Assembly (NCBI GenBank): GCA_021798095.1
Contig: JAJZYL010000011.1
Span: 1 to 15,313 of the forward strand
From: an archaeon
Lineage (GTDB): Archaea > Thermoproteota > Nitrososphaeria > Conexivisphaerales > UBA164
DNA length: 15,313 bases
Direction: 5' to 3'
This document shows positions 8,063-15,282 of the stretch, in pieces. Position 1 is the first letter of the stretch. Each line of letters opens with the position of its first letter. Made by a program: the position numbers and the translations under genes. The notes beneath the pieces were generated by a model. The model made no database searches. It saw only the letters and a program-made list of their open reading frames with translations, and was not told where the DNA came from.

Positions 8063-8086
8063 TCTATTAAATCTCCATCAGGTAGT
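8063..8086 (+). promoter_or_regulatory. Possible internal promoter and ribosome binding site before the second EcfT
   Basis: The largest gap in the cluster (92 bases) contains TATTAAAT at 8065-8072, centred about 24 bases before the ATG at 8092, the spacing of a leaderless archaeal promoter. AGGTAGTGA at 8080-8088 could instead serve as a ribosome binding site on read-through transcript. Both may operate; neither is proven. Confidence 0.35.
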
Positions 8087-8091
8087 GAACT

Positions 8092-9051
8092 ATGAATTGG
8101 ATTGTTGCAGACGCGATAAGCTCGTTTATCATTCTGGTGGGAATTGGCCTGCCCATCTTCATATTGCTCAAGGCAATAGGTATCACCGGTTTCAAGTATG
8201 TTACAAGATACGAAAAGTATGACTCATTTCTCTATCGCATGAATCCGGCAACCAAGTTATTACTGGTAGTACTAGCTACGGTAGTGGCTTCGACGACCAT
8301 ATGGTGGGTGGCAACAAGCGTAAGTCTTACCTTCCTTGGCTTGTTCCTCACATTAAAAGAGGGAAGGCGGAAGTTTCTCCTTGGGTTATATATATTGCTG
8401 ATGACGGTATCGGGCATAGCCTGGACTGACGCAACTTCCTTTGGACCATTTTTTCTACATAGAATTCAACATGTAGTGGTGGTCTGGGTCTGGCCTGCAT
8501 CTTTCGCCTCACTGGGATTTAGGGTACCCCTTACATTGCAGGCGCTTGTTTTCGGACTCGAAGCATCCATGATATATATGCCAACGGTCCTAGCAGGGCT
8601 ACTACTGATAATGACCACTACACCTTCGGGTATCCTGCGCTCGCTTAAGAAGATAGGACTGCCAGATGAACTGAACTTCGCCATCGTCGTAACGATGAGG
8701 ATAATCCCGAAGATATTTGACTCTGTCAACATAACAATTCACTCACAATTCATGAGGGGGCTTGGATCTAGGGGTTCGAAGATACTATGGCCGGTATACG
8801 TAATATTGGCCGCAGTGATGTCCGTTATGCCCGTATTAATCCACCTACTTAAGGAAGCAAAGGACACAGCAATAGCGGCAGATACCAGGGCCTTCAGGGC
8901 TTTCCCTCACAGGACATATATGACACCCATGGTGTTTACGAAGCTTGATTACACCGCTTTTCTAATAGTAGCCATTGTAATAGCAGCAATATCTGTAGGT
9001 GTCTTACTGGGCCTAGGCAGGTTTACTGGATACCTGATACTATTGGCCTAG
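8092..9051 (+). CDS. ECF transporter transmembrane T component (second paralog)
   Basis: A 319-residue paralog of the product of 5570-6535 with the same landmarks at matching positions: MNPATKL (50-56), TPSGILRSLKKIGLPDELNF (177-196), VVTMRIIPKIFD (199-210), QFMRGLG (219-225) and AIAADTRAFRAF (260-271). The same extra N-terminal helix and the YVTRYEKYDSFLYR linker are present, so the two arose by duplication of an already extended EcfT. They differ most in the outer loops (residues about 110-145), the side that would meet different partners. DNA identity is strikingly high in places, for example the block encoding DTRAFRA. It follows the phosphoesterase by 92 bases. Two EcfT genes beside a single fused ATPase is unusual; they could form alternative complexes or act with different S components. 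Confidence 0.88.
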   Translation: MNWIVADAISSFIILVGIGLPIFILLKAIGITGFKYVTRYEKYDSFLYRMNPATKLLLVVLATVVASTTIWWVATSVSLTFLGLFLTLKEGRRKFLLGLYILLMTVSGIAWTDATSFGPFFLHRIQHVVVVWVWPASFASLGFRVPLTLQALVFGLEASMIYMPTVLAGLLLIMTTTPSGILRSLKKIGLPDELNFAIVVTMRIIPKIFDSVNITIHSQFMRGLGSRGSKILWPVYVILAAVMSVMPVLIHLLKEAKDTAIAADTRAFRAFPHRTYMTPMVFTKLDYTAFLIVAIVIAAISVGVLLGLGRFTGYLILLA

Positions 9052-9104
9052 GGGGATCAACTATGACCAGTGTTCCCCTTCCTTTAAAATAAATAGGAGG
9101 TTGG

Positions 9105-10274
9105 TTAGATTATACCTTTAAATCCCCTTCCCAAGGAGAATAATATTAGACCGGCAGCTAGTGCTGCGGTTGCGGCATAAATATAGGAATAAAACGGTCC
9201 AAAGTAGTATAGAACGCCCATTATGATATTTCCTATTAGTAAGCCCAAGCTCCTTGCGGAAGTGAGAGCCCCCATACCTCTTCCTCGCTCCCTTTCGGGT
9301 TTAATCTGAGTTATAAGGCTAGGCTCCAATGTATCTATGGTGCCCACGGCCATCCCAATGATGACGACCGAAAGGTACATTCCAATGAGGCCGAGCTTGA
9401 ATATATAGGTCAGGCCAAATAGCAGTGTGCCAATCGCGGATAGTATATACCCCATAAAGCTGAGTGATGGTATCAGTCTCAACCTTCTGCTTCCGATAAT
9501 GTACCCAAACATGGCAGAGGCGAGGAGGAATAGTAGGTATGATGCAAACCCAAACGCATCGCTTTTCTGGCTCTGGACTATCGTAAGTATGGGAAATCCG
9601 AGGCTGTAGAAGCTGAATCCATAGAGGGCAGTTGCTGTTATTACTCCCATATATGCCCCCCGTGTCACATGAACCCTGCCTTCAGCCACTGGCTCCTGCT
9701 GCCTTGGAGCTGTAACCTTCTTCTCCTTTACGAAGACCAGAAGCACAGTGGCAACAGCGATGGGGGCTGCTGTAGCAAGCATAATTTTGGGGAGTGGGAT
9801 ATTCAGATGGAGTAATATAAGCAGGATGGTTATGGAGATGACGCCGCCGCCGACGTCCAAAGCGTTCAGGAAGCCGAAGACCCTTCCCCTATTCGTGTCG
9901 TCAGTTTCCTGGCTTATAAGGGCCTTTCTAGACGGCGATCTAAAGTTTCTGAATAGCCAGCCTGATGTAAATAGCCCAGCGCTTTCATATAGGGAAGTAG
10001 CTATGCCGCTGAGTGATAAAAGCGGTATAAATGCGTTGCCAATGATAGCAACCTTCTTCCTTCCATATTTGTCTGCTAGCCTGCCTCCCGCATATCCAAG
10101 GAATGAGCCTAGCCCATATGATATACCCATCACAATTCCGTAGACATATACGGGAGCGTGAAACATTATAACCAAAAGTACTGGGAGTGCCGCAATAACG
10201 GTTTGATACCCCATATCTGAGAAGAATGCAGATAACGATATTAAAAGAACATTTCTGTTAATGAATTTATACAT
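9105..10274 (-). CDS. Major facilitator superfamily transporter (12 helices)
   Basis: A 389-residue membrane carrier with about twelve hydrophobic segments. The MFS motif A between helices 2 and 3 is clear, GRLADKYGRKK (64-74), and a degenerate counterpart GSRRLRLIPS lies between helices 8 and 9. The central cytoplasmic loop (about 185-203, KEKKVTAPRQQEPVAEGR) is hydrophilic. LFRNFRSPSRKALISQETDD (about 107-126), just after helix 4, and NRGRVFGFLNALDVGGG resemble MFS proteins of the multidrug or uncharacterised exporter type. Substrate unknown. It converges on the ECF cluster; the 53-base gap contains a T-rich minus-strand tract (TATTTATTTT, about 9088-9097) that may end transcription. The ATG at 10274 fits a TATA box about 25 bases upstream. 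Confidence 0.85.
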   Translation of the reverse strand: MYKFINRNVLLISLSAFFSDMGYQTVIAALPVLLVIMFHAPVYVYGIVMGISYGLGSFLGYAGGRLADKYGRKKVAIIGNAFIPLLSLSGIATSLYESAGLFTSGWLFRNFRSPSRKALISQETDDTNRGRVFGFLNALDVGGGVISITILLILLHLNIPLPKIMLATAAPIAVATVLLVFVKEKKVTAPRQQEPVAEGRVHVTRGAYMGVITATALYGFSFYSLGFPILTIVQSQKSDAFGFASYLLFLLASAMFGYIIGSRRLRLIPSLSFMGYILSAIGTLLFGLTYIFKLGLIGMYLSVVIIGMAVGTIDTLEPSLITQIKPERERGRGMGALTSARSLGLLIGNIIMGVLYYFGPFYSYIYAATAALAAGLILFSLGRGFKGII

Positions 10275-10292
10275 ATGGAGTTCAATAAGAGG

Positions 10293-10305
10293 TATTATAT
10301 AAATT
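10293..10305 (-). promoter_or_regulatory. Promoter of the MFS gene
   Basis: On the minus strand TTTATATAAT (10303-10294) is centred about 25 bases before the ATG at 10274, giving an expected leaderless transcript. The whole block to 10315 is A+T rich and borders the GC-rich insertion island. Confidence 0.6.
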
Positions 10306-10342
10306 ATTTAAACGTTTATTTGAAGCCGGCTGTGGGACTCGC

Positions 10343-10368
10343 ATGTAAATGTCCAGCCGTCCCTTTGC
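10343..10368 (-). repeat. Inverted copy of a sequence at the IS200 transposase fragment (HUH region)
   Basis: Read on the minus strand this is GCAAAGGGACGGC, one T, then GGACATTTACAT. The same two blocks (13 and 12 bases) occur on the plus strand at 11773-11785 and 11792-11803, there separated by six bases. In the plus copy the second block encodes GHLH, the HUH motif of a Y1 transposase. The two copies point outward from the IS110 remnant. It is either a second tiny tnpA relic or part of an end structure. Confidence 0.55.
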
Positions 10369-10369
10369 A

Positions 10370-10576
10370 GTTAGCCTGTGACCGATATTAACCTAGCGGT
10401 TTGGACCGGGGGTAGCGGTTGGCCATGCCCCGCCTTTTCCGCACACATGCATAAACGCTCAAAGGCACAGTTTGACGCTTAACGGAGGCGAGGCGCCCGT
10501 ACTCATAATTAAAAGCTCTACGGCTCAGTCCCACAGAAATGGTTCTGGCCGGCCGCTCTATCCCCGTCTGTCCTCC
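10370..10576 (-). other. GC-rich non-coding segment downstream of the IS110 transposase, candidate bridge RNA region
   Basis: About 200 bases follow the last recognisable transposase codon (stop at 10577) on the minus strand without any coding signal. The segment is GC-rich and contains short foldable pieces, for example CCAGAA-ccat-TTCTGTGG (10532-10548 on the plus strand, with a two-base bulge). IS110-family elements encode a structured bridge RNA in a non-coding end, downstream of the gene in the IS1111 subgroup. Position and length fit, but I could not establish the conserved fold or loops complementary to the flanks. Confidence 0.25.
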
Positions 10577-11725
10577 CTAGGCTGCGTCACCTCCTTCCTC
10601 TTCCGCGGCGACGTCGCTGCTTCTGCCGTCCAGCTTCGACAGCTTTGACCTGGTGAGCCTTCGTCCTCCCACCTCTATTTCTGTCCTGTAAGCATCATGT
10701 GGTACATCATCCCGGCAAGCTTCTTCATTGTCAATACGTGGGCCATCTTCCCCGAACCGGTCCTCCCCTTCACCCTGATGCAATAATCATGTATGACACC
10801 GCTGCGCTCCATCACCGTGTTCACGGCTATGGAAAGCGCCCACCTGGCCCTGGATGGACCGTCCTTGGACATCCTTCCGACCCTCCTTATCTTCCCGCTC
10901 TCCCTCGTCACATGGATTATGCCGAGGAAGCTGGCAAGGTGGTCGAAATCGGGGAACCTGTGGGGGTCCCCTATGTACGATGCGATAAGGGACGCCAGGT
11001 AATAATATATGCCGGGTACGGTCATCAGCAGCTTCACGTATTTGTCCTCCATGCACAGCTCCCTTATCCTCATCTCGACCGGCCCACACTGCTTCTGGAA
11101 GAACTCAAGCCTGTCCATCAATCATCATGCCGATCACCAGGTCCCTGTCGTCACCGAAGCTCAGGGACCTGATGGCCCTCCTCCTCAGGGCTGAGAAGTT
11201 ATCGGAACCCGGTGGTAGGGATCCGTATACCCCCTCCCTCTTCAGGTACCCTATGATCGAGGCCTTCATGGAGCCAATTTCCGCCCCCAGCCTGACCCTC
11301 TGCACGAGCAGGTCCCTCCTGATCTGCCCCTCCCTGCTCAATAAGTGCGACTCCGGCAGCATGCCAACCATCAGCAGCTTCGCGATCTTAAGGCTGTCCA
11401 CCCTGTCGTTCTTCTTCTTTGACTTCGTAATCCACTTCAGCTCCTTTGGGTGGGCAACCGTGACATCCTCGTACCCCAGCTCCCTGAGCCTCCTGTACAC
11501 CGGGTAGGCCATCCCGGTGGCCTCAAACCCGATCCTTGCGTCCTTGGGCACCCTCTCCGCGAACGCCCTGTACCCTTCCTCGTTCGTGGGGAAGTCGAAC
11601 ACGTCCTTCACGTCACCGTCCGGCGACAGCGTGGTGCTCACGCTTACGCTGTCGCCAAGGTCTATTCCTACGGATTCCATTGTCGTTATCATATTCCCTT
11701 TCTTTCCATTCTTCCCTTTATTCAT
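10577..11725 (-). pseudogene. IS110-family DEDD transposase disrupted by two frameshifts
   Basis: IS110 transposases are RuvC-like DEDD recombinases with a C-terminal serine domain. The first frame (11725-11105) carries D22 in GIDLGD, E68 in GFEATG, and D107 and D110 in KNDRVDSLKIAKL, so all four acidic residues are present. Near 11121 the reading must shift into a second frame (to 10675), which holds TVPGIYYYLASLIASYIGD, the catalytic-type serine in TRESGK (S75 of that frame) and a terminal helix AHVLTMKKLAGMMYHMM. Near 10685 a second shift leads to the tail EVGGRRLTRSKLSKLDG, ending at 10577. The three pieces add up to about 380 residues, normal for the family. The start at 11725 is supported by AGGAGG ten bases upstream. 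The region is much richer in G+C than the surrounding genes, indicating acquired DNA. Single-base indels rather than programmed frameshifting are likely, as no slippery run is visible. Confidence 0.85.
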
Positions 11726-11735
11726 TTTTCATCTG

Positions 11736-11741
11736 CCTCCT
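11736..11741 (-). promoter_or_regulatory. Strong ribosome binding site of the IS110 transposase
   Basis: AGGAGG on the minus strand (11741-11736) lies ten bases before the ATG at 11725 and decides that start over the later ATGs at codons 12 and 16. Confidence 0.6.
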
Positions 11742-11744
11742 ATG

Positions 11745-11771
11745 GCGGCTCCCCGGTTGACCGGGAGCCGC
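11745..11771. repeat. Strong GC-rich hairpin between IS110 and IS200 remnants
   Basis: GCGGCTCCCCGG, loop TTGA, CCGGGAGCCGC forms an eleven-pair stem with a single bulged C. It lies just upstream of the IS110 ribosome binding site and directly before the transposase fragment on the other strand. It could be a sub-terminal structure of the IS110 end, shield the element from outside transcription, or be the left-end hairpin of an IS200-type element. Confidence 0.6.
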
Positions 11772-12058
11772 AGCAAAGGGACGGCCGTTCAGGACATTTA
11801 CATATCAATCAGAGGCTCAAGGGAGCGTCGGCCTACGTGATCAGGCATCAGCTCTGGGACCGGGTGAAGGGTAAGCTGTGGGGCGACTCGTTCTGGAGCG
11901 ACGGCTACTTCTACAGATCGGTCGGATCGACCACAGCAGAGACCGTGCGGTACTATGTCCAGAACAGTCAGAGGAAGCACTGGATTACGCCGAATTACAA
12001 GCAGGTGCAGGAGGAAGTGGAAATCAAGGAACAGGCTAGGCTGGCAGACTTCATCTAG
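11771..12058 (+). pseudogene. tnpA: IS200-type Y1 transposase (TnpA), C-terminal fragment with internal deletion
   Basis: TnpA of IS200/IS605 elements is a small HUH-type, tyrosine-dependent single-strand transposase. In one frame this region reads QRDGRSGHLHI, giving the HUH motif (H-L-H, about 11795-11803), then QRLKGASAYVIRH, KLWGDSFWSDGYFYRSVGS and TVRYYVQNSQRKHW, ending at the TAG 12056. These match the family's LKGASxxxIR, LWSxGYFxxSVG and YYIxxSQ blocks; the Y of the last block is the likely nucleophile. Between HLHI and QRLKGA about fifteen residues (the PPKYS region) are missing, and the N-terminal 50-60 residues are absent, being replaced by IS110 sequence. It cannot be functional. 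An extended tail (KQVQEEVEIKEQARLADFI) follows. It is not next to a tnpB; the tnpB remnant at the window start is 11 kb away. Confidence 0.82.
11773..11803 (+). repeat. Plus-strand partner of the inverted repeat flanking the IS110 remnant
   Basis: GCAAAGGGACGGC (11773-11785), six bases, then GGACATTTACAT (11792-11803). Its inverted partner lies at 10343-10368. Here it is part of the tnpA fragment. Confidence 0.6.
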
Positions 12059-12078
12059 ACCCGTTGTAGTTCAGCCTT

Positions 12079-12094
12079 CCGAGAAACTTCTCGG
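12079..12094 (+). repeat. Hairpin after tnpA fragment, probable IS200 right end
   Basis: CCGAGA, loop AACT, TCTCGG is a perfect six-pair hairpin 21 bases after the tnpA stop. IS200/IS605 right ends carry such subterminal hairpins recognised by TnpA. No T tract follows, so a terminator is less likely. Confidence 0.4.
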
Positions 12095-12565
12095 CCATCA
12101 TCGGGCTAACGAGCAGCCAGATATTATATTGATGGAGTATTATGGAGTAATAAAACGGCAGCAACCCGCTAAACGGTTTGTTCTGACAGGTCGTCCTAGC
12201 CACGGACCCCCTTATGCCGCAGTACCCATTCTATTTATTTCTCATCTCTTGCTGTATCACACTGCGGATTGAACAAATGTCCCAGCAGTCCTTTATGTGA
12301 TCCACCTTCCTTTGGCCTTTATTTATCAATATGATGGCAGGTGTAAACGTACCAGCCAATTATTATGCTGATAACACCACATTAGGTACATAAACTCAGT
12401 GCGTCCCCTTCTTTCCCCCTCTGAGTTCACTTTGTTCCGACAGCCTCGGTTCTGCTATTATATAATACCTCGCGCCGGCCCATGGCCACGGTAAGGAGCC
12501 ACCTGAATAACCATGTTTATCTATTATTTTACTATTAACTGGTAGGTACATAGAATCAATTGGTA
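12095..12565. other. Intergenic region without a recognisable gene
   Basis: A 46-codon frame starting at ATG 12133 is open to 12272 but has no ribosome binding site or domain signal, and I do not consider it a gene. The rest has irregular composition, with T/C-rich (about 12391-12430) and A/T-rich parts. No tRNA or other RNA was recognised. Confidence 0.5.
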
Positions 12566-13291
12566 TTAGCTGCTGGCTTTTAGCATCTTAACTAGGACAT
12601 CGGGATAATCAGAAGTCAAATCGTCGGCACCTATTGATAACATGTTTCTAACATCAGCTGCGTCATTGATGGTCCAAACGCCGATCTTTAGCCCCCCCTT
12701 GTGTAATAATTCAACATCATCACCATCAATAAGCCCATAAAATGCTTGTATCCACTCGGAGCCTAGTTTTCTGGCCTTATCAATAAACCATAAGGGCTTG
12801 CCGAATATCAGAATACCTGTCGTTGCGCGTCTATCCAACTCTGATATATTTTTGATTGCGTCGAAATCGAATGATATGAACTGGATATTATCGAGCATCT
12901 TCCTGGATTTCACGGCTTCCAACAGCTTTTCCTCGATATGCGGATATACCTTTGAACTGTGTTTTAACTCGATCTTGATTTTAAATTCGGAGAAGGCGTC
13001 CAGCACTTCCTCAAGAAACGGAACGTTGGTCCCCTTCCATTTATCCCCAAACTTGATGCCAGCATCGAGCCTCTTTATTTTATCAGAATTCATGGATATA
13101 ATAGCCCCTTCGCCATCAGTAGTCCTGTTTACTGTATCGTCATGCATTACAACAAGCTTACCATCCCTACTCTCATGGACATCCAATTCGAATCCATCCA
13201 CGCCCATTTTAGTGGCTATATCAAATGATGGAATTGTATTTTCTGGTGCATGTCCTCTTGCTCCCCTGTGGCCGTACAAAAGCGGATTCAT
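12566..13291 (-). CDS. Glycerophosphodiester phosphodiesterase
   Basis: A 241-residue cytoplasmic enzyme hydrolysing glycerophosphodiesters to an alcohol and glycerol phosphate; no signal peptide. The GDPD TIM-barrel motifs are complete: HRGARGHAPENT (8-19, H8 general acid/base and E17), GFELDVHESRDG (33-44, metal ligands E35 and D37), VVMHDDTVNRTTDG (47-60, second catalytic H50), KIELK (106-110, metal ligand E108), FISFDFD (about 139-145), VWTIND near the C-terminus and TSDYP at the end. Length is typical of the short archaeal and bacterial UgpQ-like forms. It may recycle glycerol phosphate from lipid headgroups. It is a single gene with its own promoter; the next gene on the same strand is 337 bases upstream. 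Confidence 0.93.
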   Translation of the reverse strand: MNPLLYGHRGARGHAPENTIPSFDIATKMGVDGFELDVHESRDGKLVVMHDDTVNRTTDGEGAIISMNSDKIKRLDAGIKFGDKWKGTNVPFLEEVLDAFSEFKIKIELKHSSKVYPHIEEKLLEAVKSRKMLDNIQFISFDFDAIKNISELDRRATTGILIFGKPLWFIDKARKLGSEWIQAFYGLIDGDDVELLHKGGLKIGVWTINDAADVRNMLSIGADDLTSDYPDVLVKMLKASS

Positions 13292-13628
13292 ATGGTAGAA
13301 GCTTCAGAAGTTAGATATAAACATTGTCAGCCAGCATACGTTAGTTTCTTTCCACTCATTATTAGCGTGAAGCGGGTGCCAACCCAAAAGCTGATAATTG
13401 CGTGATTACGGACAGATATTGTAGCTATCTGGTATAGATTCACCGATCCTTCAGACAACGGCCAATCTCAACCTCCTAGAATTATCGTTAAGGTATTTTG
13501 GCATACCGCTTGTTTGTCATCAATAATCGCCTCTGCCATACCTTAATGCGCTGATAGCTAAAGTTGAGGTGCTTTAGGCATGGACTATATGTCTTGGGTT
13601 GGAAGATGAACCTGTAACGGTGAGCGTA
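13292..13628. other. Intergenic region with a nine-base inverted repeat
   Basis: No gene seen. TTAAGGTAT (13488-13496) and ATACCTTAA (13538-13546) are exact inverted copies 41 bases apart, with GGCATACC and GCCATACC nearby. This could be chance, an operator, or a small relic; nothing else supports a function. Confidence 0.35.
13313..13323 (-). promoter_or_regulatory. Promoter of the GDPD gene
   Basis: GTTTATATC on the minus strand (13322-13314) is centred about 27 bases before the ATG at 13291. No ribosome binding site is seen, so a leaderless message is likely. Confidence 0.55.
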
Positions 13629-15038
13629 TTACTTGCGGTTTGTTCTTCCCCTCAACAATGACATGGGCATCGCGATTGTTGCGGTTATAGCGGCAACGGC
13701 CGCCGAATATTTGATTCCCATCATAAAATGCGATATAAGGCTAGCTGGAGCTCCCCCTCCAAAAATGAAGATGCTAAGCAAGGATGAAAGCGGCACATAG
13801 AACAGAATAATAGGGATTAGCAGCGAAAAACTAAGTATAGAGCCAAAATTTCTGAATAAGGACATTATTCCTGAAGTCAATCCCCTTTTATTTGGGGGCG
13901 GAATACCCATTATAAATTTATTGTTTGGCGAATTGAACATGCCTGCACCGATTCCAACGACTGTCATGTAAACGCTCAAACTATACGGTGAGGTGTTTGT
14001 TGCTACCGTAGATAGCATCCACATACCGGATGCGACCAAAAGTAGTCCAACGGAAGCTATTATAGATGCATCTCCTCTGTCCGCCAGTTTACCACTTATT
14101 GGGGAAATTATTGACCAGGATGCCGCAAACGGAATCATGTAAAATGCCGCTTGAAGCGGCGACATACCATAAGGTCCTTGAAATATTAGGGTTAAAAGAA
14201 ATATCAATGACCCTGTGGCTATCCCATTTAGCAGATTAACCGCCATTGAAATGCTAAATGATCTATTTGAAAAGAGTTGAGGATCAAAAATTGCGTTGCT
14301 AGACCTTCGTTCTATGTATAAGAGGGCCCATATCAAGGCTATCATTGCAAATATCGAGATATAGTATATGCTCGGATTCAAGTTTAGCATTGGGAATATC
14401 GTGAGCACGATGCTCGTATAGGTGATTATGATGGAGAATAATACAGCCCCCGTCCAATCAATTTTGGATTCGTTTTTACTTTCTGGTATCCCTTTGAGCT
14501 TGCCAATGCTCCAGAGCAATGCTATTATACCGACAGGTACGTTATACCAAAAGACCCATCTCCAGGAGATCACCGTAAGTATTCCCCCAATTATTGGGCC
14601 AATCGCAAAGCCGGCTGAGACGGCTATCTGATTCACGCTCAGCGCGAAGCCCAGGTTTCCTTTTTTTGAAAATACTTCAGTGACCATGGCGCTTGAATTC
14701 GTCATTATAAAGGCAGCACCTATCGCCTGAAAAACGCGAAATATTATTATGAAAAGGGGTGATGGTGAAAATCCGAGTACAAGTGAAAAGATGGTGAAAA
14801 TGACAATCCCAAGCCTGAAGGTGTTTGCTCTGCCGATCCTATCCGTCACTGCGCCAATTATTGTCAGCACTGAAACCAGCGCTATCAAGTAGGAAATAAT
14901 TATCCAAAGTGTATATACCAGATTAACGTGAAACTGAACCATTATCGATGGCAGGGCTAGTATTAGAGCGCTGCCTGCCATACCGCTCAACGCCGCTGCG
15001 AAGGTTGTTACAGATAGTAATTGCCTACCATTTTCCAT
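13629..15038 (-). CDS. MFS drug exporter of the EmrB/QacA (DHA2, 14-helix) type
   Basis: A 469-residue proton-driven exporter with about fourteen hydrophobic segments, the size and helix number of the DHA2 family. Seen: motif A-like GAVTDRIGR (62-70), antiporter motif C AGFAIGPIIGG (142-152) immediately followed by SWRWVFWYNVPVG (158-170), a nearly diagnostic block of EmrB/QacA proteins, and a second motif A-like GKLADRG between later helices. The cytoplasmic loop KLKGIPESKNESKID (about 179-194) and the basic tail LRGRTNRK fit an inside-in orientation. No partner adaptor (EmrA-like) or regulator is adjacent. Substrate not deducible. The ATG at 15038 was chosen because it is the first in the frame and opens a typical short N-terminus before helix 1. 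Confidence 0.9.
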   Translation of the reverse strand: MENGRQLLSVTTFAAALSGMAGSALILALPSIMVQFHVNLVYTLWIIISYLIALVSVLTIIGAVTDRIGRANTFRLGIVIFTIFSLVLGFSPSPLFIIIFRVFQAIGAAFIMTNSSAMVTEVFSKKGNLGFALSVNQIAVSAGFAIGPIIGGILTVISWRWVFWYNVPVGIIALLWSIGKLKGIPESKNESKIDWTGAVLFSIIITYTSIVLTIFPMLNLNPSIYYISIFAMIALIWALLYIERRSSNAIFDPQLFSNRSFSISMAVNLLNGIATGSLIFLLTLIFQGPYGMSPLQAAFYMIPFAASWSIISPISGKLADRGDASIIASVGLLLVASGMWMLSTVATNTSPYSLSVYMTVVGIGAGMFNSPNNKFIMGIPPPNKRGLTSGIMSLFRNFGSILSFSLLIPIILFYVPLSSLLSIFIFGGGAPASLISHFMMGIKYSAAVAAITATIAMPMSLLRGRTNRK

Positions 15039-15061
15039 GGAAGGTGAGCGCTTATCGAGCC

Positions 15062-15098
15062 GTTAAAAACTTTGTTGAAGACATATTATAAATAGAAG
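15062..15098 (-). promoter_or_regulatory. Candidate TATA elements for the drug exporter
   Basis: Two candidates on the minus strand: GTTTTTAAC (about 15071-15063), about 28 bases from the ATG and fitting a leaderless start, and TATTTATAATA (about 15095-15085), about 52 bases away, giving a short leader. The second is nearer to consensus. The same AT block could also drive plus-strand transcription. Confidence 0.35.
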
Positions 15099-15282
15099 GC
15101 GGCCAGTATAATCAATATAGGATGCGGATCAGTGTGCTGCCCCGTACACATTCATGTGATTGCATTAGGCTTAACGGTATAATACGAATCCAGAATTAAT
15201 CGAATGCCTTTGCAAGGAAGCGGAAGCTGTGCTGTACGGTATAGATTATTGCGTATAGAAACGGGTCACGTCCCAGTGAACG

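Noticed and set aside
9063..9092. Tiny open frame after the second EcfT
   Set aside because: Nine codons with no conservation evidence; more likely part of the 3' end between convergent genes.
10370..10576. RNase P or SRP RNA, prompted by an ACAGAAAT string at 10533
   Set aside because: The other invariant blocks, such as GAGGAAAGTC, are missing on both strands.
11105..11130. Programmed frameshift in the IS110 transposase
   Set aside because: There is no slippery run, the second frame has a stop directly before it, and a further frameshift occurs near 10685, so mutation is the simpler reading.
10699..11507. Long plus-strand frames opposite the IS110 transposase
   Set aside because: They are antisense frames kept open by high GC content and have no family resemblance; the minus strand carries the conserved DEDD and serine motifs.
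11450..11770. Upstream extension of the tnpA fragment frame
   Set aside because: The open frame before 11771 is antisense to the IS110 transposase and shows no TnpA sequence; the fragment truly starts near 11771.
12133..12272. Forty-six-codon frame after the IS200 remnant
   Set aside because: No ribosome binding site or properly spaced promoter, and composition is not protein-like.
15122..15199. Short leaderless frame of 25 codons after a TATA-like element at 15085-15095
   Set aside because: The TATA element more likely serves the exporter on the other strand, and the peptide has no recognisable feature.
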